A stretch of DNA of 64,000 nucleotides from Thioclava pacifica DSM 10166 (GCF_000714535.1 NZ_AUND01000012.1:372001-436000), one strand, 5' to 3'. Shown: positions 18,068 through 27,956, numbered from the stretch's first letter. Program-made: numbers and translations. Notes: a model not told the origin generated them from the letters alone.

Positions 18068-19221
18068 TCGAAGATTGGCGGCACGGGGGCTTCGGCCTCT
18101 ATCTCCACTGGCCGTTCTGTGCCGCCAAATGCCCCTATTGTGACTTCAATTCCCATGTCGCGACTGCGATCGACCAAAAGCGTTGGCAATCCGCCTATCT
18201 CTCCGAGATCGACCGCGCCGCTCGGGAAACCGAAGGACGAATTCTGAACACGGTCTTCTTCGGTGGCGGCACGCCATCGCTGATGGATCCCGACCTTGTC
18301 GCCGCAATCCTCGACAGGGTTCGTGCTTCTTGGCCACTTTCGAACGATCTTGAGATCACCCTCGAAGCAAACCCCACAAGTATCGAATCCGGCAAGTTTA
18401 GAGCCTTTTCCGAGGCAGGCGTGAACCGGATTTCGATGGGGATGCAGGCGCTGAACGACGATGATCTGCGCCGACTGGGACGGATGCATTCGGTGGCCGA
18501 GGGGCGCCGCGCCTTTGATATTGCGCGCAACCAATTCGACCGCGTCAGCTTCGACCTGATCTATGCCCGTCAGCATCAGACGCTCGACGCCTGGGGCGCC
18601 GAACTGAATGAAGCGCTGAACATGGCGATCGACCACCTGTCGCTCTATCAGCTTACAATCGAACCCGGCACGGTTTTTGGAGCACGGCATGATCTGGGCA
18701 AGCTTCCCGGGCTGCCGCAGGACGAAAGCGCGGCGGATATGTATTTCCTGACGCAAGAAATCTGCGAACGGCATGGGCTGCCAGCCTATGAAATCTCCAA
18801 TCATGCGCATCCGGGCGCGGAAAGCCGGCACAACCTGATCTACTGGCGCTATGGCGACTATGTCGGGATCGGTCCGGGTGCGCATGGGCGCCTGACACTG
18901 AACGGGCGGCGCCACGCAACAGACACGCCGAAGCAGCCAGGCGCCTGGCTGAAACAGGTCGAAGAAACGGGGAGCGGCGAAAACACGCGGGAAGCGCTGG
19001 ATGACGAAGAACAGGCGATCGAGTATCTTCTTTTTTCTATGCGGCTCTCCGAGGGTCTCGAAGCGGCAAGATTCGAGCAGATTTCCGGCGCGCCGCTCGA
19101 TCCGAACGCCGTCGCACATCTTGAGGAAATTGGCATGATTACGCAGAAACAGGGTCGAATTTCAGCAACGAAAGAAGGTCAGCCCGTTCTCAATGCCATC
19201 ATCCGAGAGCTGATGCCCTGA
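18064..19221 (+). CDS. hemW: Radical SAM heme chaperone HemW-type protein
   Basis: 385-aa radical SAM protein. The cluster-binding CxxxCxxC (C19, C23, C26 in FCAAKCPYCDFNSH) is of the HemN/HemW type and is followed by VFFGGGTPSLM and the SAM-binding ISMGMQALNDDDLRRLGR. It lacks the extended N-terminal region of the coproporphyrinogen dehydrogenase HemN, which fits HemW, a heme chaperone. The C-terminal HemN-C domain contains SMRLSEGLEAARFEQ. Older annotations call such proteins oxygen-independent coproporphyrinogen oxidase. Overlaps both neighbours. Confidence 0.92.
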   Translation: MIEDWRHGGFGLYLHWPFCAAKCPYCDFNSHVATAIDQKRWQSAYLSEIDRAARETEGRILNTVFFGGGTPSLMDPDLVAAILDRVRASWPLSNDLEITLEANPTSIESGKFRAFSEAGVNRISMGMQALNDDDLRRLGRMHSVAEGRRAFDIARNQFDRVSFDLIYARQHQTLDAWGAELNEALNMAIDHLSLYQLTIEPGTVFGARHDLGKLPGLPQDESAADMYFLTQEICERHGLPAYEISNHAHPGAESRHNLIYWRYGDYVGIGPGAHGRLTLNGRRHATDTPKQPGAWLKQVEETGSGENTREALDDEEQAIEYLLFSMRLSEGLEAARFEQISGAPLDPNAVAHLEEIGMITQKQGRISATKEGQPVLNAIIRELMP

Positions 19222-19574
19222 TGCGCATCCTCTGGCTCATTCTCGGCCTGATATCTTTCGCGATCGGTGTGATCGGGATCTTCCTGCCGCTCGTTCCGAC
19301 CGTACCGCTCATGCTGCTTGCGACGTTTTTCTTCGCCCGATCTTCCGAACGATTGCACCAATGGCTGGTCACCCACCCGCGCTTTGGGCCCTCGATCCTC
19401 GACTGGCAGGAGCGGCGCGCAATCTCGAAACGTGCGAAAATCGCCGCATCCATCTCGATCGCGGCGGCCTTCACGATTTCGGTGCTGATCGGGCTCAAAC
19501 CAATGCTGCTGGCAATTCAGGCGATCACACTGGTCGGCGTTTCAATATTCATCTGGACGCGGCCAAATACGTGA
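19221..19574 (+). CDS. YbaN family (DUF454) inner-membrane protein
   Basis: 117-aa membrane protein with an N-terminal helix pair (about 2-40: LWLILGLISFAIGVIGIFLP and TVPLMLLATFFFARSS) and a C-terminal hairpin (about 72-115). The motif LPLVPTVPLMLLA and the SSERLHQWLVTHPRFGP region are diagnostic of DUF454. Function unknown. It shares one base with the hemW stop and converges directly on parB: the two stop codons abut as TGATCA. Confidence 0.88.
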   Translation: MRILWLILGLISFAIGVIGIFLPLVPTVPLMLLATFFFARSSERLHQWLVTHPRFGPSILDWQERRAISKRAKIAASISIAAAFTISVLIGLKPMLLAIQAITLVGVSIFIWTRPNT

Positions 19575-20456
19575 TCAGCGACCGCTGCTGAGCAGCTGAC
19601 AAAGCCGATCGAGCGCCTCGAGGTCGTCATAGGACACGACAAGCTTGCCCGAGCCGTTGCTGCTGTGTTCGATCGCGACTTTCATCCCGATCGTCGCCGA
19701 GAGATCGCCCTCAAGCGCCCGCGTATCGGCATCTTTCTGGGGCTTCGGCCGCGGTGCGCGTTCTGGAGCGTCGGATTTCTTCGCCAGGCGCTCGACATCG
19801 CGCACCGAAAGCGACTTCGACACCGCCTGACGTGCAAGCGCCACAGGATCCGGCGCCGTGATCATCGCCCGCGCATGCCCGGCGGAAAGCTTGCCCTCGC
19901 GCAGATAAGTCTGAACTTCGTCGGGCAATTGCAGCAAACGCATAAGGTTCGCGATGTGGCTGCGGCTTTTCGAAAGCGCTTCAGCAAGCTTCTCTTGTGT
20001 ATGACCGAAGCGGGACATCAACTGCTTGTAGGCAAGCGCCTCTTCCAGCGGATTGAGATCTGCGCGCTGGATGTTTTCGATGATCGCGACCTCGAGCACT
20101 TCCGTGTCGTTGAACTCGCGCAGGATGATCGGCAGCTCATGCACCTTCGCCATCTGCGCCGCGCGCCAGCGACGCTCGCCGGCAACGATTTCGAAATGAT
20201 CCGGCTTGGTCGGGTGCTTGCGAACAATGAGCGGCTGAATGACGCCCTTCTCGCGAATCGATGCCGCCAGTTCCTCCAGCGCACCCGGTTCGAAATCTCG
20301 GCGCGGCTGGTCAGGATTGGGCTCGATCCGCTCGACGGGAACATATTGCTCGGCGCGACGCGGCGCAGCGGTCGGTTCGCGCGGATTGAGATCGACATCT
20401 GCCATCAGCGCCGAAAGACCACGCCCGAGACCCCGTTTTTCACGCTTTTCCGCCAT
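19575..20456 (-). CDS. parB: Chromosome partitioning protein ParB
   Basis: 293-aa parS-binding CTPase/clamp that loads at the centromere. The N-terminal tail with GLGRGLSALMADVD interacts with ParA. The ParB/Srx domain (about 45-135) has IREKGVIQPLIVRK and GERRWRAAQMAKV. The helix-turn-helix contains LAEALSKSRSHIANLMRLLQ, and the C-terminal dimerisation domain ends the protein. Two perfect parS sites lie 1.4 and 3.3 kb away. It follows parA by three bases, as in a parAB operon. Confidence 0.96.
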   Translation of the reverse strand: MAEKREKRGLGRGLSALMADVDLNPREPTAAPRRAEQYVPVERIEPNPDQPRRDFEPGALEELAASIREKGVIQPLIVRKHPTKPDHFEIVAGERRWRAAQMAKVHELPIILREFNDTEVLEVAIIENIQRADLNPLEEALAYKQLMSRFGHTQEKLAEALSKSRSHIANLMRLLQLPDEVQTYLREGKLSAGHARAMITAPDPVALARQAVSKSLSVRDVERLAKKSDAPERAPRPKPQKDADTRALEGDLSATIGMKVAIEHSSNGSGKLVVSYDDLEALDRLCQLLSSGR

Positions 20457-20459
20457 GGA

Positions 20460-21275
20460 TCATGCTCCCTTTTTCACTGCTGCATGGCGCGAGACCAACT
20501 CGGTCGCCAAGGCGCGATAAGCAACCGCCCCGCGCGACGCGCTATCGTAGCTGAGCACCGGCATTGCATAAGACGGCGCCTCGGACACGCGCACATTGCG
20601 CGGAATCATCGTCCGGAACACCAATTCCCCCAATGTTGCGCGCGCATCAGCCTCGACCTGCTGCGAGAGGTTATTGCGCACATCATACATCGTCAGGACG
20701 ACGCCCTCGATCCGCAGGCTGCGATTGGCACTTTGCCGAATTTCTCGGATCGTCAGCATCAGCTGCGAAAGACCTTCAAGCGCAAAGAATTCCGCCTGGA
20801 GAGGCACCAGAACCGAATGCGCCGCGACCATCGCATTCACCGTCAGCAAGCTGAGCGAAGGCGGGCAGTCGATCAAGATATAGTCAAACTCATACGCATC
20901 TACATCAGGATGTCGTAGGGCATCGTGAAGAAGGTAGCTGCGCTTCTCGGTCGAAACGAGCTCCATATCCGCCGAGGACAGGTCGGTCGTCGCCGGACAC
21001 AGGTAGAGCCCTTCGATTTCCGTCTTGTGCAGAACCGCTGACACCGGCGCGTCTTCGATCAGAAGATCATAGGTCGTCATATCGCGCTGATCGGGCTCGA
21101 TGCCCAACCCGGTCGAGGCATTTCCCTGCGGATCGAGATCGATGAGCATCACCTTCTGCCCGGATTCGACAAGTGCGGCAGCCAAATTGATCGCCGTCGT
21201 CGTCTTGCCCACCCCGCCCTTCTGATTCGCGATCGCGATGATCTTCGGTTCTTTCACGCGAATTGGATCAGACAC
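20460..21275 (-). CDS. parA: Chromosome partitioning ATPase ParA
   Basis: 271-aa Walker-type ParA/Soj ATPase that moves ParB-parS complexes. The deviant Walker A KGGVGKTT is at residues 19-26, Walker A' is in LIDLDPQGNASTGLG and Walker B in YILIDCPPSLSLLTVNA. The start is a GTG at 21275 overlapping the end of rsmG by eight bases. The next in-frame possibilities would remove the family's N-terminal strand, so the GTG was kept. Chromosomal, not plasmid, type by gene context. Confidence 0.96.
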   Translation of the reverse strand: MSDPIRVKEPKIIAIANQKGGVGKTTTAINLAAALVESGQKVMLIDLDPQGNASTGLGIEPDQRDMTTYDLLIEDAPVSAVLHKTEIEGLYLCPATTDLSSADMELVSTEKRSYLLHDALRHPDVDAYEFDYILIDCPPSLSLLTVNAMVAAHSVLVPLQAEFFALEGLSQLMLTIREIRQSANRSLRIEGVVLTMYDVRNNLSQQVEADARATLGELVFRTMIPRNVRVSEAPSYAMPVLSYDSASRGAVAYRALATELVSRHAAVKKGA

Positions 21276-21897
21276 GCTTGGCTCCGTTTATCTTGAGGAC
21301 AACACTGTTCGGATCGCTCAGGCTTGGACTCGCCTCGCAGTCAAAGGACCAGCTTTCCCGGGCCTGTGCAAGTTCTTCCTGCCAGCGCGCGCCCTTCGGA
21401 AAAAGCGCGGTGCCGTCGGGCCGCAGGTGGCGCTCAGCAAATTCCAGAAGCTGAGATAGCGGCGCGAGTGCCCGAGCTGAGAGAATTTCGACGCCGAGCG
21501 GGTCAAGTTCTTCGATTCTCTTCGCCAAAATACGGGTTTTCAAGCCAAGCTCTCGGCTCACGGTCGAAAGAAAAGCAGATTTACGCAGATCGGATTCGAC
21601 GAGAACCACTTCTCGTTCCGGCGTTTTCTCAAGCGACATCACCGCGATCACCAGGCCGGGAAAGCCGCCCCCTGCCCCCAGATCCGCCCAAGACCGCGCT
21701 TCAATCGGCGCGAGATCAAAAAGCTGCGCTGAATCGAGGAAATGGCGCGCCCAAGTATCGGCGAGAGTCGACTTGGAAACGAGGTTGATCGCGGGATTCC
21801 ACTTCGCAAGCAGCGATTCGTAAGCCTCAAGCCGCTCCAATGTTTCACGTGAAACATCAAAGCGCGCCCCGAAGCGCTCCGCCTCAGACTGGCTCAT
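21268..21897 (-). CDS. rsmG: 16S rRNA (guanine527-N7)-methyltransferase RsmG
   Basis: 209-aa SAM-dependent methyltransferase (formerly GidB) that methylates G527 of 16S rRNA. The SAM site is in [17 protein letters not shown], with the [15 protein letters not shown] segment before it and the conserved [15 protein letters not shown] after it. Residues FDVSRETLE near the N-terminus are encoded across a perfect parS 16-mer, so this segment of protein is constrained by DNA function. Start ATG overlaps the mnmG stop. Confidence 0.96.
   Translation of the reverse strand: MSQSEAERFGARFDVSRETLERLEAYESLLAKWNPAINLVSKSTLADTWARHFLDSAQLFDLAPIEARSWADLGAGGGFPGLVIAVMSLEKTPEREVVLVESDLRKSAFLSTVSRELGLKTRILAKRIEELDPLGVEILSARALAPLSQLLEFAERHLRPDGTALFPKGARWQEELAQARESWSFDCEASPSLSDPNSVVLKINGAKRV
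21841..21856. other. parS centromere site 1, inside rsmG
   Basis: TGTTTCACGTGAAACA, identical to the palindromic chromosomal parS consensus. It lies in the rsmG coding sequence (encoding DVSRET) and 565 bases upstream of the parA start. Confidence 0.95.
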
Positions 21898-23756
21898 GCC
21901 GTTTTTTCCCGCTTGGCCTGGCGCAGCTTCGCGAGAATCAAGGTGAGCGCGGCCGGGGTTACACCATCGACGCGACCCGCCTGGCCGAGCGTCCGCGGAC
22001 GGGCTCGCTCAAGCTTTGCCTTGAGTTCATTGGAAAGGCCGTTCAGCGCGGAATACTCGAAACCTTCCGGAATTTCCCAACCTTCATCGCGCTTGAGAGA
22101 TGCCGCATCGAGCTGCTGCCGCGCGACGTAATTGGCATAAAGCGCATCAATGGAAAGCTGCGCGGCAACATCCGGAGACAAATCAGCAAGCTCAGGCAAG
22201 GCCTGCTGCAACTGCTCCATCGTGATGTCCGGGAAAGACAAAAGGTCGAAGGCCGAGCGGCGACTGCCATCTTGATTGACCTTGAACCCTTTATCCTTGG
22301 CAGCCTTCGGCGTCAGGGTGATCGATTCCATCAATTCTCGGCCAGCGGTCAGGGCATCCATCTTCGCCTCGAAGGCTTCCCGCCGCCCTTCGCTCACGCA
22401 ACCCAGGTCGATACCCGTTTGGGTAAGGCGCTGATCAGCATTATCCGCACGCAGCGTCAAACGAAACTCAGCGCGGGAAGTGAACATGCGATAGGGCTCG
22501 GTTACACCGCGCGACACAAGGTCATCGATCATCACGCCGATATAGCTCGAGGTCCGGCTGAAATGGACCGGCTCCGCATCGCGGGCGGCAAGCGCCGCAT
22601 TAAGACCCGCGACAAGACCTTGTGCGGCAGCCTCCTCATATCCTGTGGTTCCGTTGATTTGACCTGCAAGATATAGCCCCGGAAGCACACGAAGCTGCAG
22701 GGAAAGATCCAGCGCGCGCGGATCGACGAAGTCATATTCGATCGCATAACCGGGCTGAACGATCTTCGCCTCCTCCAATCCGAAGATGGAGTGAACGTAA
22801 TCCTCCTGCACTTCTGCCGGCAACGAAGTAGAAATTCCGTTCGGATAGACCGTATCGTCGTCCAAGCCTTCCGGCTCGAGAAAGATCTGGTGCGAAGACT
22901 TTTCGGCAAACCGCACGATCTTGTCCTCGATCGAGGGGCAATAGCGCGGACCAACGCCCGAAATATGACCGCCATACATTGCCGAACGGTCAAGATTATC
23001 TCGGATAATCTCGTGCGTCTTCTCGTTCGTGTGGGTGATGCCGCAAGCGATTTGCCGCACGAACGGCTTCTTGTTGAGGAAGGAAAACATCACTGGGTCA
23101 TCATCGCCCGGTTGCGATTCCAGCCGCGACCAGTCGATCGTTTTCCCGTCGAGCCGCGGCGGCGTGCCGGTCTTGAGTCGTCCGAGCGGCAGATCAAGCG
23201 CTTTCAGCCGCTCCGCCAAAGCAACTGACGGCTTATCACCAATTCGTCCACCAGGACGCTTCTGATCCCCGATATGGATAACGCCATTAAGGAAAGTGCC
23301 CGAGGTCAAGATCGCAGCGCTGCAATCAAGCTGCGCACCATCCGCGAGGGTTACGCCCGTCACGCGCCCCCCCTCAACACGCAGGTCGGTCACCTCCCCT
23401 TCAATCACCGTCAGGTTCGGTTGCGCCGCAGTCAGTCGCTGCGCCGATTCCCGGTAGAGCTTGCGATCCGCCTGCGCTCGTGGGCCCTGCACTGCGGGCC
23501 CCTTCCGGCGGTTCAAAAGTCGAAACTGGATCCCCGCCTCATCGGCAATCCGGCCCATGACACCATCCAGCGCGTCAATCTCGCGGACCAGATGACCCTT
23601 GCCCAGGCCGCCAATCGCCGGGTTGCAGGACATCACCCCGATCGCATCGGCGCGCAACGTCACCAGCGCGGTATCCGCACCCATCCGGGCCGCAGCATGG
23701 GCTGCCTCGGTGCCGGCGTGCCCGCCGCCAATCACGATGACGTCGTAATGTTTCAC
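21894..23756 (-). CDS. mnmG: tRNA uridine-5-carboxymethylaminomethyl modification enzyme MnmG
   Basis: About 620-aa FAD enzyme that, with MnmE, adds the carboxymethylaminomethyl group to U34 of certain tRNAs. The FAD site is [20 protein letters not shown]; other family motifs are [16 protein letters not shown] and [21 protein letters not shown]. The start is unusual: AAGGAG (23770-23765) stands eight bases before the GTG at 23756, which lies inside a perfect parS. A second GTG at 23765 (three codons longer, MFHVKH) overlaps that ribosome-binding site and is less likely, though databases may use it. Confidence 0.95.
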   Translation of the reverse strand: MKHYDVIVIGGGHAGTEAAHAAARMGADTALVTLRADAIGVMSCNPAIGGLGKGHLVREIDALDGVMGRIADEAGIQFRLLNRRKGPAVQGPRAQADRKLYRESAQRLTAAQPNLTVIEGEVTDLRVEGGRVTGVTLADGAQLDCSAAILTSGTFLNGVIHIGDQKRPGGRIGDKPSVALAERLKALDLPLGRLKTGTPPRLDGKTIDWSRLESQPGDDDPVMFSFLNKKPFVRQIACGITHTNEKTHEIIRDNLDRSAMYGGHISGVGPRYCPSIEDKIVRFAEKSSHQIFLEPEGLDDDTVYPNGISTSLPAEVQEDYVHSIFGLEEAKIVQPGYAIEYDFVDPRALDLSLQLRVLPGLYLAGQINGTTGYEEAAAQGLVAGLNAALAARDAEPVHFSRTSSYIGVMIDDLVSRGVTEPYRMFTSRAEFRLTLRADNADQRLTQTGIDLGCVSEGRREAFEAKMDALTAGRELMESITLTPKAAKDKGFKVNQDGSRRSAFDLLSFPDITMEQLQQALPELADLSPDVAAQLSIDALYANYVARQQLDAASLKRDEGWEIPEGFEYSALNGLSNELKAKLERARPRTLGQAGRVDGVTPAALTLILAKLRQAKREKTA

Positions 23757-23764
23757 GTGAAACA
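23749..23764. other. parS centromere site 2, at the mnmG start
   Basis: TGTTTCACGTGAAACA, a second perfect palindromic parS. It covers the likely GTG start of mnmG and lies four bases downstream of the mnmE stop codon. Distance to the proposed oriC is about 3.2 kb. Placement at gidA/mnmG starts is known in other bacteria. Confidence 0.95.
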
Positions 23765-23768
23765 CTCC

Positions 23769-25052
23769 TTACTTACCGATGCAGAAGCTCGAGAAAATCT
23801 CGTCCAGAAGGTTCTCGACATCCACCCGACCGAGCAGCGCCTCCAGCGCCCACGCCGCCTGGCGCAGCGATTCCGCCGCCAGCTCACTCCGGTCAGACCC
23901 GCGCAATACCTCATCTCGCGCTGATTCCAAAGCCCCGAATGCGCGTTCCATCGCAAGCCTGTGGCGCTCGCGCGTCATCACGCCAGCACCCTCGCTGAGC
24001 CCGGACAAGCGCTCTTCGATCGCGGCAAGCAGTTCCGTCAGCCCCTTGCCGGTCTTACCCGACACGCTCAGCCCTTCGGCGCTCGCGACATCGGCCTTGC
24101 CGTGAACAATCAGATCGCCCGGTTCCGGTGTAATTAGCGGAACCTCAGCCCCATCGAGCAGGAACAGCCGCAAGTCGGATTGACGTGCCCGATCGAGGGC
24201 ACGCTCTACCCCGATCGCCTCGACGACATCCTCGGTCTCACGCAAGCCAGCGGTATCGAGCAAAGTAACTGCCTGTCCGCCGATCTCCATGCGCACTTCG
24301 ATCACATCGCGCGTCGTGCCCGCGATTTCGGAAGTGATCGCGGCCTCACGACCCGCGAACGCATTCAGGAGCGTGGATTTTCCCGCGTTCGGACGCCCCA
24401 CGATCGCAACCTCGAAACCCTCGCGGATACGTTCCGCCGCCCCGATCCGGCGCAGCTCGTCGCGCAGCCCGGAGGCCACTGCGTCGATCAACTCAAGTAC
24501 CTCGGGCGAGACATCGACCGGAACTTCCTCATCCGCGAAGTCGATCGTCGCCTCGATCAGTGCTCCCGCCCGGATCAGTTTCGCGCGCCAATCCTCCACC
24601 AAATCCCCGACGGCCCCCGACAGAACTTTCAACGCCTGTTTCCGCTGGGCTTCGGTCTCGGCCTCGATCAGATCGGACAGACCTTCGACCTGCGCCAGAT
24701 CGAGCCGCTCATTCTCGAGTGCGCGCCGGGTGAACTCCCCCGGTTCCGCCAAGCGTAGCCCATCGATCTGCCCCAACGCGCGCAGCACCGCGGAAACTGT
24801 CGCGATTGCCCCGTGGATATGCAGCTCGGCGACCTCTTCCCCGGTGAAGCTCGCGCCGTGCTCGAAGCACAGGACGACAGCCTCGTCGAGTTCCTCCCCC
24901 TCAAGCCGCAGCTTGCGCAGCCCGGCCACACGCGGCTCCGGCAGCGATCCTGCCAGCGCGCGCGCGGCCTCCCAGGCCCGCGGTCCCGAAATACGAATGA
25001 CGGCCACGCCCGCTTTCCCGCGGGCCGTGGCCAGAGCATAGATCGTGTCCAT
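23769..25052 (-). CDS. mnmE: tRNA modification GTPase MnmE
   Basis: 427-aa GTPase, partner of MnmG. An N-terminal tetrahydrofolate-binding domain ([20 protein letters not shown]) is followed by a helical domain. The inserted G domain has [12 protein letters not shown] (G1), [19 protein letters not shown] (G3) and a VHGKADV segment near G4. The C-terminus FCIGK carries the catalytic Cys typical of true MnmE. The protein is slightly shorter than the enterobacterial form. Order mnmE-mnmG-rsmG-parA-parB is the conserved origin-side arrangement. Confidence 0.96.
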   Translation of the reverse strand: MDTIYALATARGKAGVAVIRISGPRAWEAARALAGSLPEPRVAGLRKLRLEGEELDEAVVLCFEHGASFTGEEVAELHIHGAIATVSAVLRALGQIDGLRLAEPGEFTRRALENERLDLAQVEGLSDLIEAETEAQRKQALKVLSGAVGDLVEDWRAKLIRAGALIEATIDFADEEVPVDVSPEVLELIDAVASGLRDELRRIGAAERIREGFEVAIVGRPNAGKSTLLNAFAGREAAITSEIAGTTRDVIEVRMEIGGQAVTLLDTAGLRETEDVVEAIGVERALDRARQSDLRLFLLDGAEVPLITPEPGDLIVHGKADVASAEGLSVSGKTGKGLTELLAAIEERLSGLSEGAGVMTRERHRLAMERAFGALESARDEVLRGSDRSELAAESLRQAAWALEALLGRVDVENLLDEIFSSFCIGK

Positions 25053-25086
25053 CGCAATCCTCTTCCTTGCGGAAGATAGAGCGGCC

Positions 25087-26358
25087 TCAGCCGTTCATCG
25101 AGTCGAAGAATTCACCGTTGGTCTTCGTCTGCTTGAGCTTCGAGATCAGGAACTCGATCGCATCCGTCGTCCCCATCGGGTTCAGGATGCGGCGCAGCAG
25201 ATAGGTCTTCTGCAGATCTTTCTGATCGACGAGCAGATCTTCTTTCCGGGTGCCGGACTTGAGGATGTCCATCGCCGGGAAGACGCGCTTGTCGGCCACC
25301 TTGCGGTCGAGCACGATTTCCGAGTTACCCGTGCCCTTGAATTCTTCGAAGATAACCTCGTCCATCCGCGAGCCGGTATCGATCAGCGCGGTCGCGATGA
25401 TCGTCAGCGAGCCGCCCTCTTCGATGTTCCGTGCGGCACCGAAGAAACGCTTCGGACGCTGCAGAGCGTTGGCGTCCACACCACCGGTCAATACCTTGCC
25501 CGAGCTCGGGACAACAGTGTTGAAGGCGCGGCCCAAACGAGTGATCGAGTCGAGCAGGATCACCACGTCGCGCTTGTGTTCGACCAGACGCTTGGCCTTC
25601 TCGATGACCATTTCCGAAACAGCCACGTGCCGCGTTGCCGGTTCGTCGAAAGTCGAGGAGATCACTTCGCCTTTCACCGAACGCTGCATGTCCGTCACTT
25701 CTTCCGGACGCTCGTCGATCAGTAGCACGATCAGGTAGCACTCGGGGTGATTGCGCTCGATCGAATGTGCGATGTTCTGCAACAGGACCGTCTTACCGGT
25801 CCGCGGCGGCGCCACGATCAGCGAGCGCTGCCCCTTCCCGATCGGCGCCACGAGGTCGATGATCCGGGCCGAGCGATCCTTGATCGTCGGATCCTCGATT
25901 TCCATCTTCAGACGCTCATCGGGATAAAGCGGCGTGAGGTTGTCGAAGGCCACCTTGTGGCGGGCTTTTTCCGGTTCTTCGAAGTTGATCTGCTCGACCT
26001 TGGTCAGCGCGAAGTACCGTTCGTTTTCACCCGGCGCGCGGATCACACCTTCGACCGTGTCACCGGTGCGCAGGCTGTGCTGACGGATCATGTCAGGCGA
26101 AACATAGATATCATCCGGGCCCGGAAGATAGTTGGCCTCGGTCGAGCGCAGGAAACCAAAGCCATCCTGAAGGACTTCGAGCACACCATCCCCGCCGATG
26201 ACCCAGTCATCCTCGGCATGCTCCTTCAGGATCGAGAACATCATCTCGCCCTTGCGCATCGTCGAGGCGTTTTCGATTTCCCATTCTTCGGCCAGGGCCA
26301 GCAGTTCCTTGGGGCTCTTGGCTTTGAGATCGGAAAGATTGAGGCGGGTTTCGCTCAT
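25087..26358 (-). CDS. rho: Transcription termination factor Rho
   Basis: 423-aa hexameric RNA-dependent helicase that terminates untranslated transcripts. The N-terminal domain begins [20 protein letters not shown], and the RNA-binding cold-shock-like domain contains [17 protein letters not shown]. The ATPase has Walker [13 protein letters not shown], Walker [14 protein letters not shown] and the Q-loop region [16 protein letters not shown] 26358 was chosen because upstream in-frame codons to 26472 give a proline/arginine-rich stretch absent from Rho. It lies 136 bases downstream of hemJ on the same strand. Confidence 0.96.
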   Translation of the reverse strand: MSETRLNLSDLKAKSPKELLALAEEWEIENASTMRKGEMMFSILKEHAEDDWVIGGDGVLEVLQDGFGFLRSTEANYLPGPDDIYVSPDMIRQHSLRTGDTVEGVIRAPGENERYFALTKVEQINFEEPEKARHKVAFDNLTPLYPDERLKMEIEDPTIKDRSARIIDLVAPIGKGQRSLIVAPPRTGKTVLLQNIAHSIERNHPECYLIVLLIDERPEEVTDMQRSVKGEVISSTFDEPATRHVAVSEMVIEKAKRLVEHKRDVVILLDSITRLGRAFNTVVPSSGKVLTGGVDANALQRPKRFFGAARNIEEGGSLTIIATALIDTGSRMDEVIFEEFKGTGNSEIVLDRKVADKRVFPAMDILKSGTRKEDLLVDQKDLQKTYLLRRILNPMGTTDAIEFLISKLKQTKTNGEFFDSMNG

Positions 26359-26494
26359 GGCATCACCTGAAGCTGGCGCCGCACCAAGGACCGGTGGGCG
26401 CGAAATATCGTCATGTCTCAGAAAAACCGGTCGGCCAGGACGGCCGGGGCTTGTCGCGGGAGATAAGCGCAACGGCGCTCGGAGTCAATGAAAC

Positions 26495-26959
26495 TTAGAA
26501 TTTCACGATCACCGAGGAGACAATCACGATCATGAAGACCGTCGGCACCTCGTTCATCATCCGATAATAGCGACCCGTGCGATTGGCGCTTCCATCAGCC
26601 AATGCCTTGCGCTCCTTCGCGCACCACATGTGAAACCAGGTCATCCCCAGCACAGCTACCGCCTTGGTCCAGGGCCAGATCGTCGACCAGTCCACGATCC
26701 CAGGCGTGAAGACCAGCATCAAACCAAAGAGCCAGCTCGCGATCATTCCGGGGTTCATGATCGCTTTCAAAAGCAGCCGTTCCTGATGGCGAAACAGAAG
26801 CTCCTGATCGGTATCGCGTACGATGCCTTTCTTCTTCAGTCCTTCGACGTGATAGACGTAAAGCCGGGGCAAGTAGAACAGACCTGCCATCCAGGTGATG
26901 ATCGACATCACGTGCAGGGCCTTGATCCATGGGTACCAGTTGCTCAGGAAATCGGTCAT
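26495..26959 (-). CDS. hemJ: Protoporphyrinogen oxidase HemJ
   Basis: 154-aa integral membrane protein of the HemJ (UPF0093) family, which oxidises protoporphyrinogen IX to protoporphyrin IX in heme synthesis. Four membrane helices are visible. Family motifs are WIKALHVMSIITWMAGLFYL with the conserved His, LPRLYVYH, and MTWFHMWCAKERKALADG. ATG 26959 has a GGAGG ribosome-binding site; the longer frame runs back into the AT-rich origin region and is not coding. The gene leads away from oriC. Confidence 0.93.
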   Translation of the reverse strand: MTDFLSNWYPWIKALHVMSIITWMAGLFYLPRLYVYHVEGLKKKGIVRDTDQELLFRHQERLLLKAIMNPGMIASWLFGLMLVFTPGIVDWSTIWPWTKAVAVLGMTWFHMWCAKERKALADGSANRTGRYYRMMNEVPTVFMIVIVSSVIVKF

Positions 26960-27175
26960 CTCGCCTCCGGGGTCACCAGCTCTTCTTCTAAAATAAATAT
27001 ATTTAAGAAAAGAGATGATGTTGTTGTTGGTCCTGTTGATGGTGTGGATTAACACTTTATCAAGGATTTCTCCACAGTCGGGAAAGCCGCACCCCAAAGA
27101 AGTCATTCCTCAGAAAAAATATAGTTAACATACTGAATAAAAACATATTTTTTAGTGATTACGCCTAGGTCATCC

Positions 27176-27184
27176 TGTGGATAA
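27176..27184 (-). promoter_or_regulatory. Perfect DnaA box
   Basis: TGTGGATAA on the plus strand, reading TTATCCACA on the minus strand. It lies just after the second AT-rich block of the proposed origin, the usual place for a box that helps DnaA open the duplex. Confidence 0.85.
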
Positions 27185-27348
27185 ACCTCTGGATGATCTT
27201 CTGGATCACCGATTTCTCCCCCATCCCGGGACAAGCGCGTTCCCCAGGTAGAAAACTTTCGCAAACTTGCCCTGAAGGTGCCGGATTTTGTGGAGATATC
27301 GGTTCAACCCGGTTATGCCCAGTTTCGCCCAGAGAGTTCTGCATCCGC

Positions 27349-27357
27349 TTATCCACA
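27349..27357 (+). promoter_or_regulatory. Perfect DnaA box next to maf start
   Basis: TTATCCACA, ending five bases before the maf ATG, so it occupies the maf 5' leader. DnaA bound here could affect maf transcription as well as initiation. Confidence 0.85.
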
Positions 27358-27362
27358 GGTCC

Positions 27363-27956
27363 ATGAACATCCTTCTCGCTTCCGCTTCTGAAATCCGCGC
27401 CCAGCTTCTGCGCAATGCCGGGCTGACCGTTACGGCTGAACCTGCGCGCATCGACGAAGAGGCGATCAAGCATAGCCTCGAGGCGGAAGGCGCGAAGCCG
27501 CGCGATGTCGCCGATTTCCTTGCCGAGATGAAGGCTGCGAAATTGTCATCGCGCAATCCGGCTGTCCTCGTGATCGGGGCCGATCAGGTGCTCGAACTCA
27601 AGGGCACGGTGTTTTCCAAGCCCGAGACGCCAGAAGATGCGAAATCGCAACTGCGCGCCTTGTCCGGTCAGACGCACAAGCTTTTGTCTGCGATGGTGGC
27701 GATCCGCGATGGCGAACCGCTTTGGCGTCATGTGGGAGAAGTGCGGCTGACGATGCATGAGCTCTCCGACGCTTTCATCGACGACTACGTGACCCGCAAC
27801 TGGGACAGCATCCGCTGGTCGGTCGGAAGCTACAAACTCGAGGAAGAGGGCGTTCGGCTTTTCTCCCGCGTTCAGGGCGATTACTTTGCAGTTCTGGGCC
27901 TGCCCCTTATCGAATTTCTGAATTGGCTGCATGCCCGAGGAGAGTTGTTGACATGA
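27363..27956 (+). CDS. maf: Maf family nucleoside triphosphate pyrophosphatase
   Basis: 197-aa Maf/YhdE-like enzyme that removes modified or canonical NTPs by pyrophosphate release. Typical elements: [19 protein letters not shown] at the N-terminus, [32 protein letters not shown] with the catalytic Asp, and a C-terminal [19 protein letters not shown] 27363 is the family start; its 5' leader contains a DnaA box and little room for a strong ribosome-binding site. First gene rightward from oriC. It overlaps aroE by ATGA. Confidence 0.93.
   Translation: MNILLASASEIRAQLLRNAGLTVTAEPARIDEEAIKHSLEAEGAKPRDVADFLAEMKAAKLSSRNPAVLVIGADQVLELKGTVFSKPETPEDAKSQLRALSGQTHKLLSAMVAIRDGEPLWRHVGEVRLTMHELSDAFIDDYVTRNWDSIRWSVGSYKLEEEGVRLFSRVQGDYFAVLGLPLIEFLNWLHARGELLT

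Larger units (their letters stand above)
26960..27362. other. Putative chromosomal replication origin oriC
   Basis: The only gene-free stretch over 300 bases and by far the most AT-rich part of the window. Perfect DnaA boxes lie at 27176-27184 (minus) and 27349-27357 (plus), and one-mismatch boxes at 27043-27051 (minus) and 27068-27076 (plus). Two AT-rich blocks could unwind: 26984-27012, with the palindrome TAAATATATTTA (26994-27005), and 27111-27158. Genes on both sides point away from it, parS sites are 3-5 kb away, and maf/hemJ/rho neighbours are typical of alphaproteobacterial origins. No experimental proof; dnaA is not present. Confidence 0.85.
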
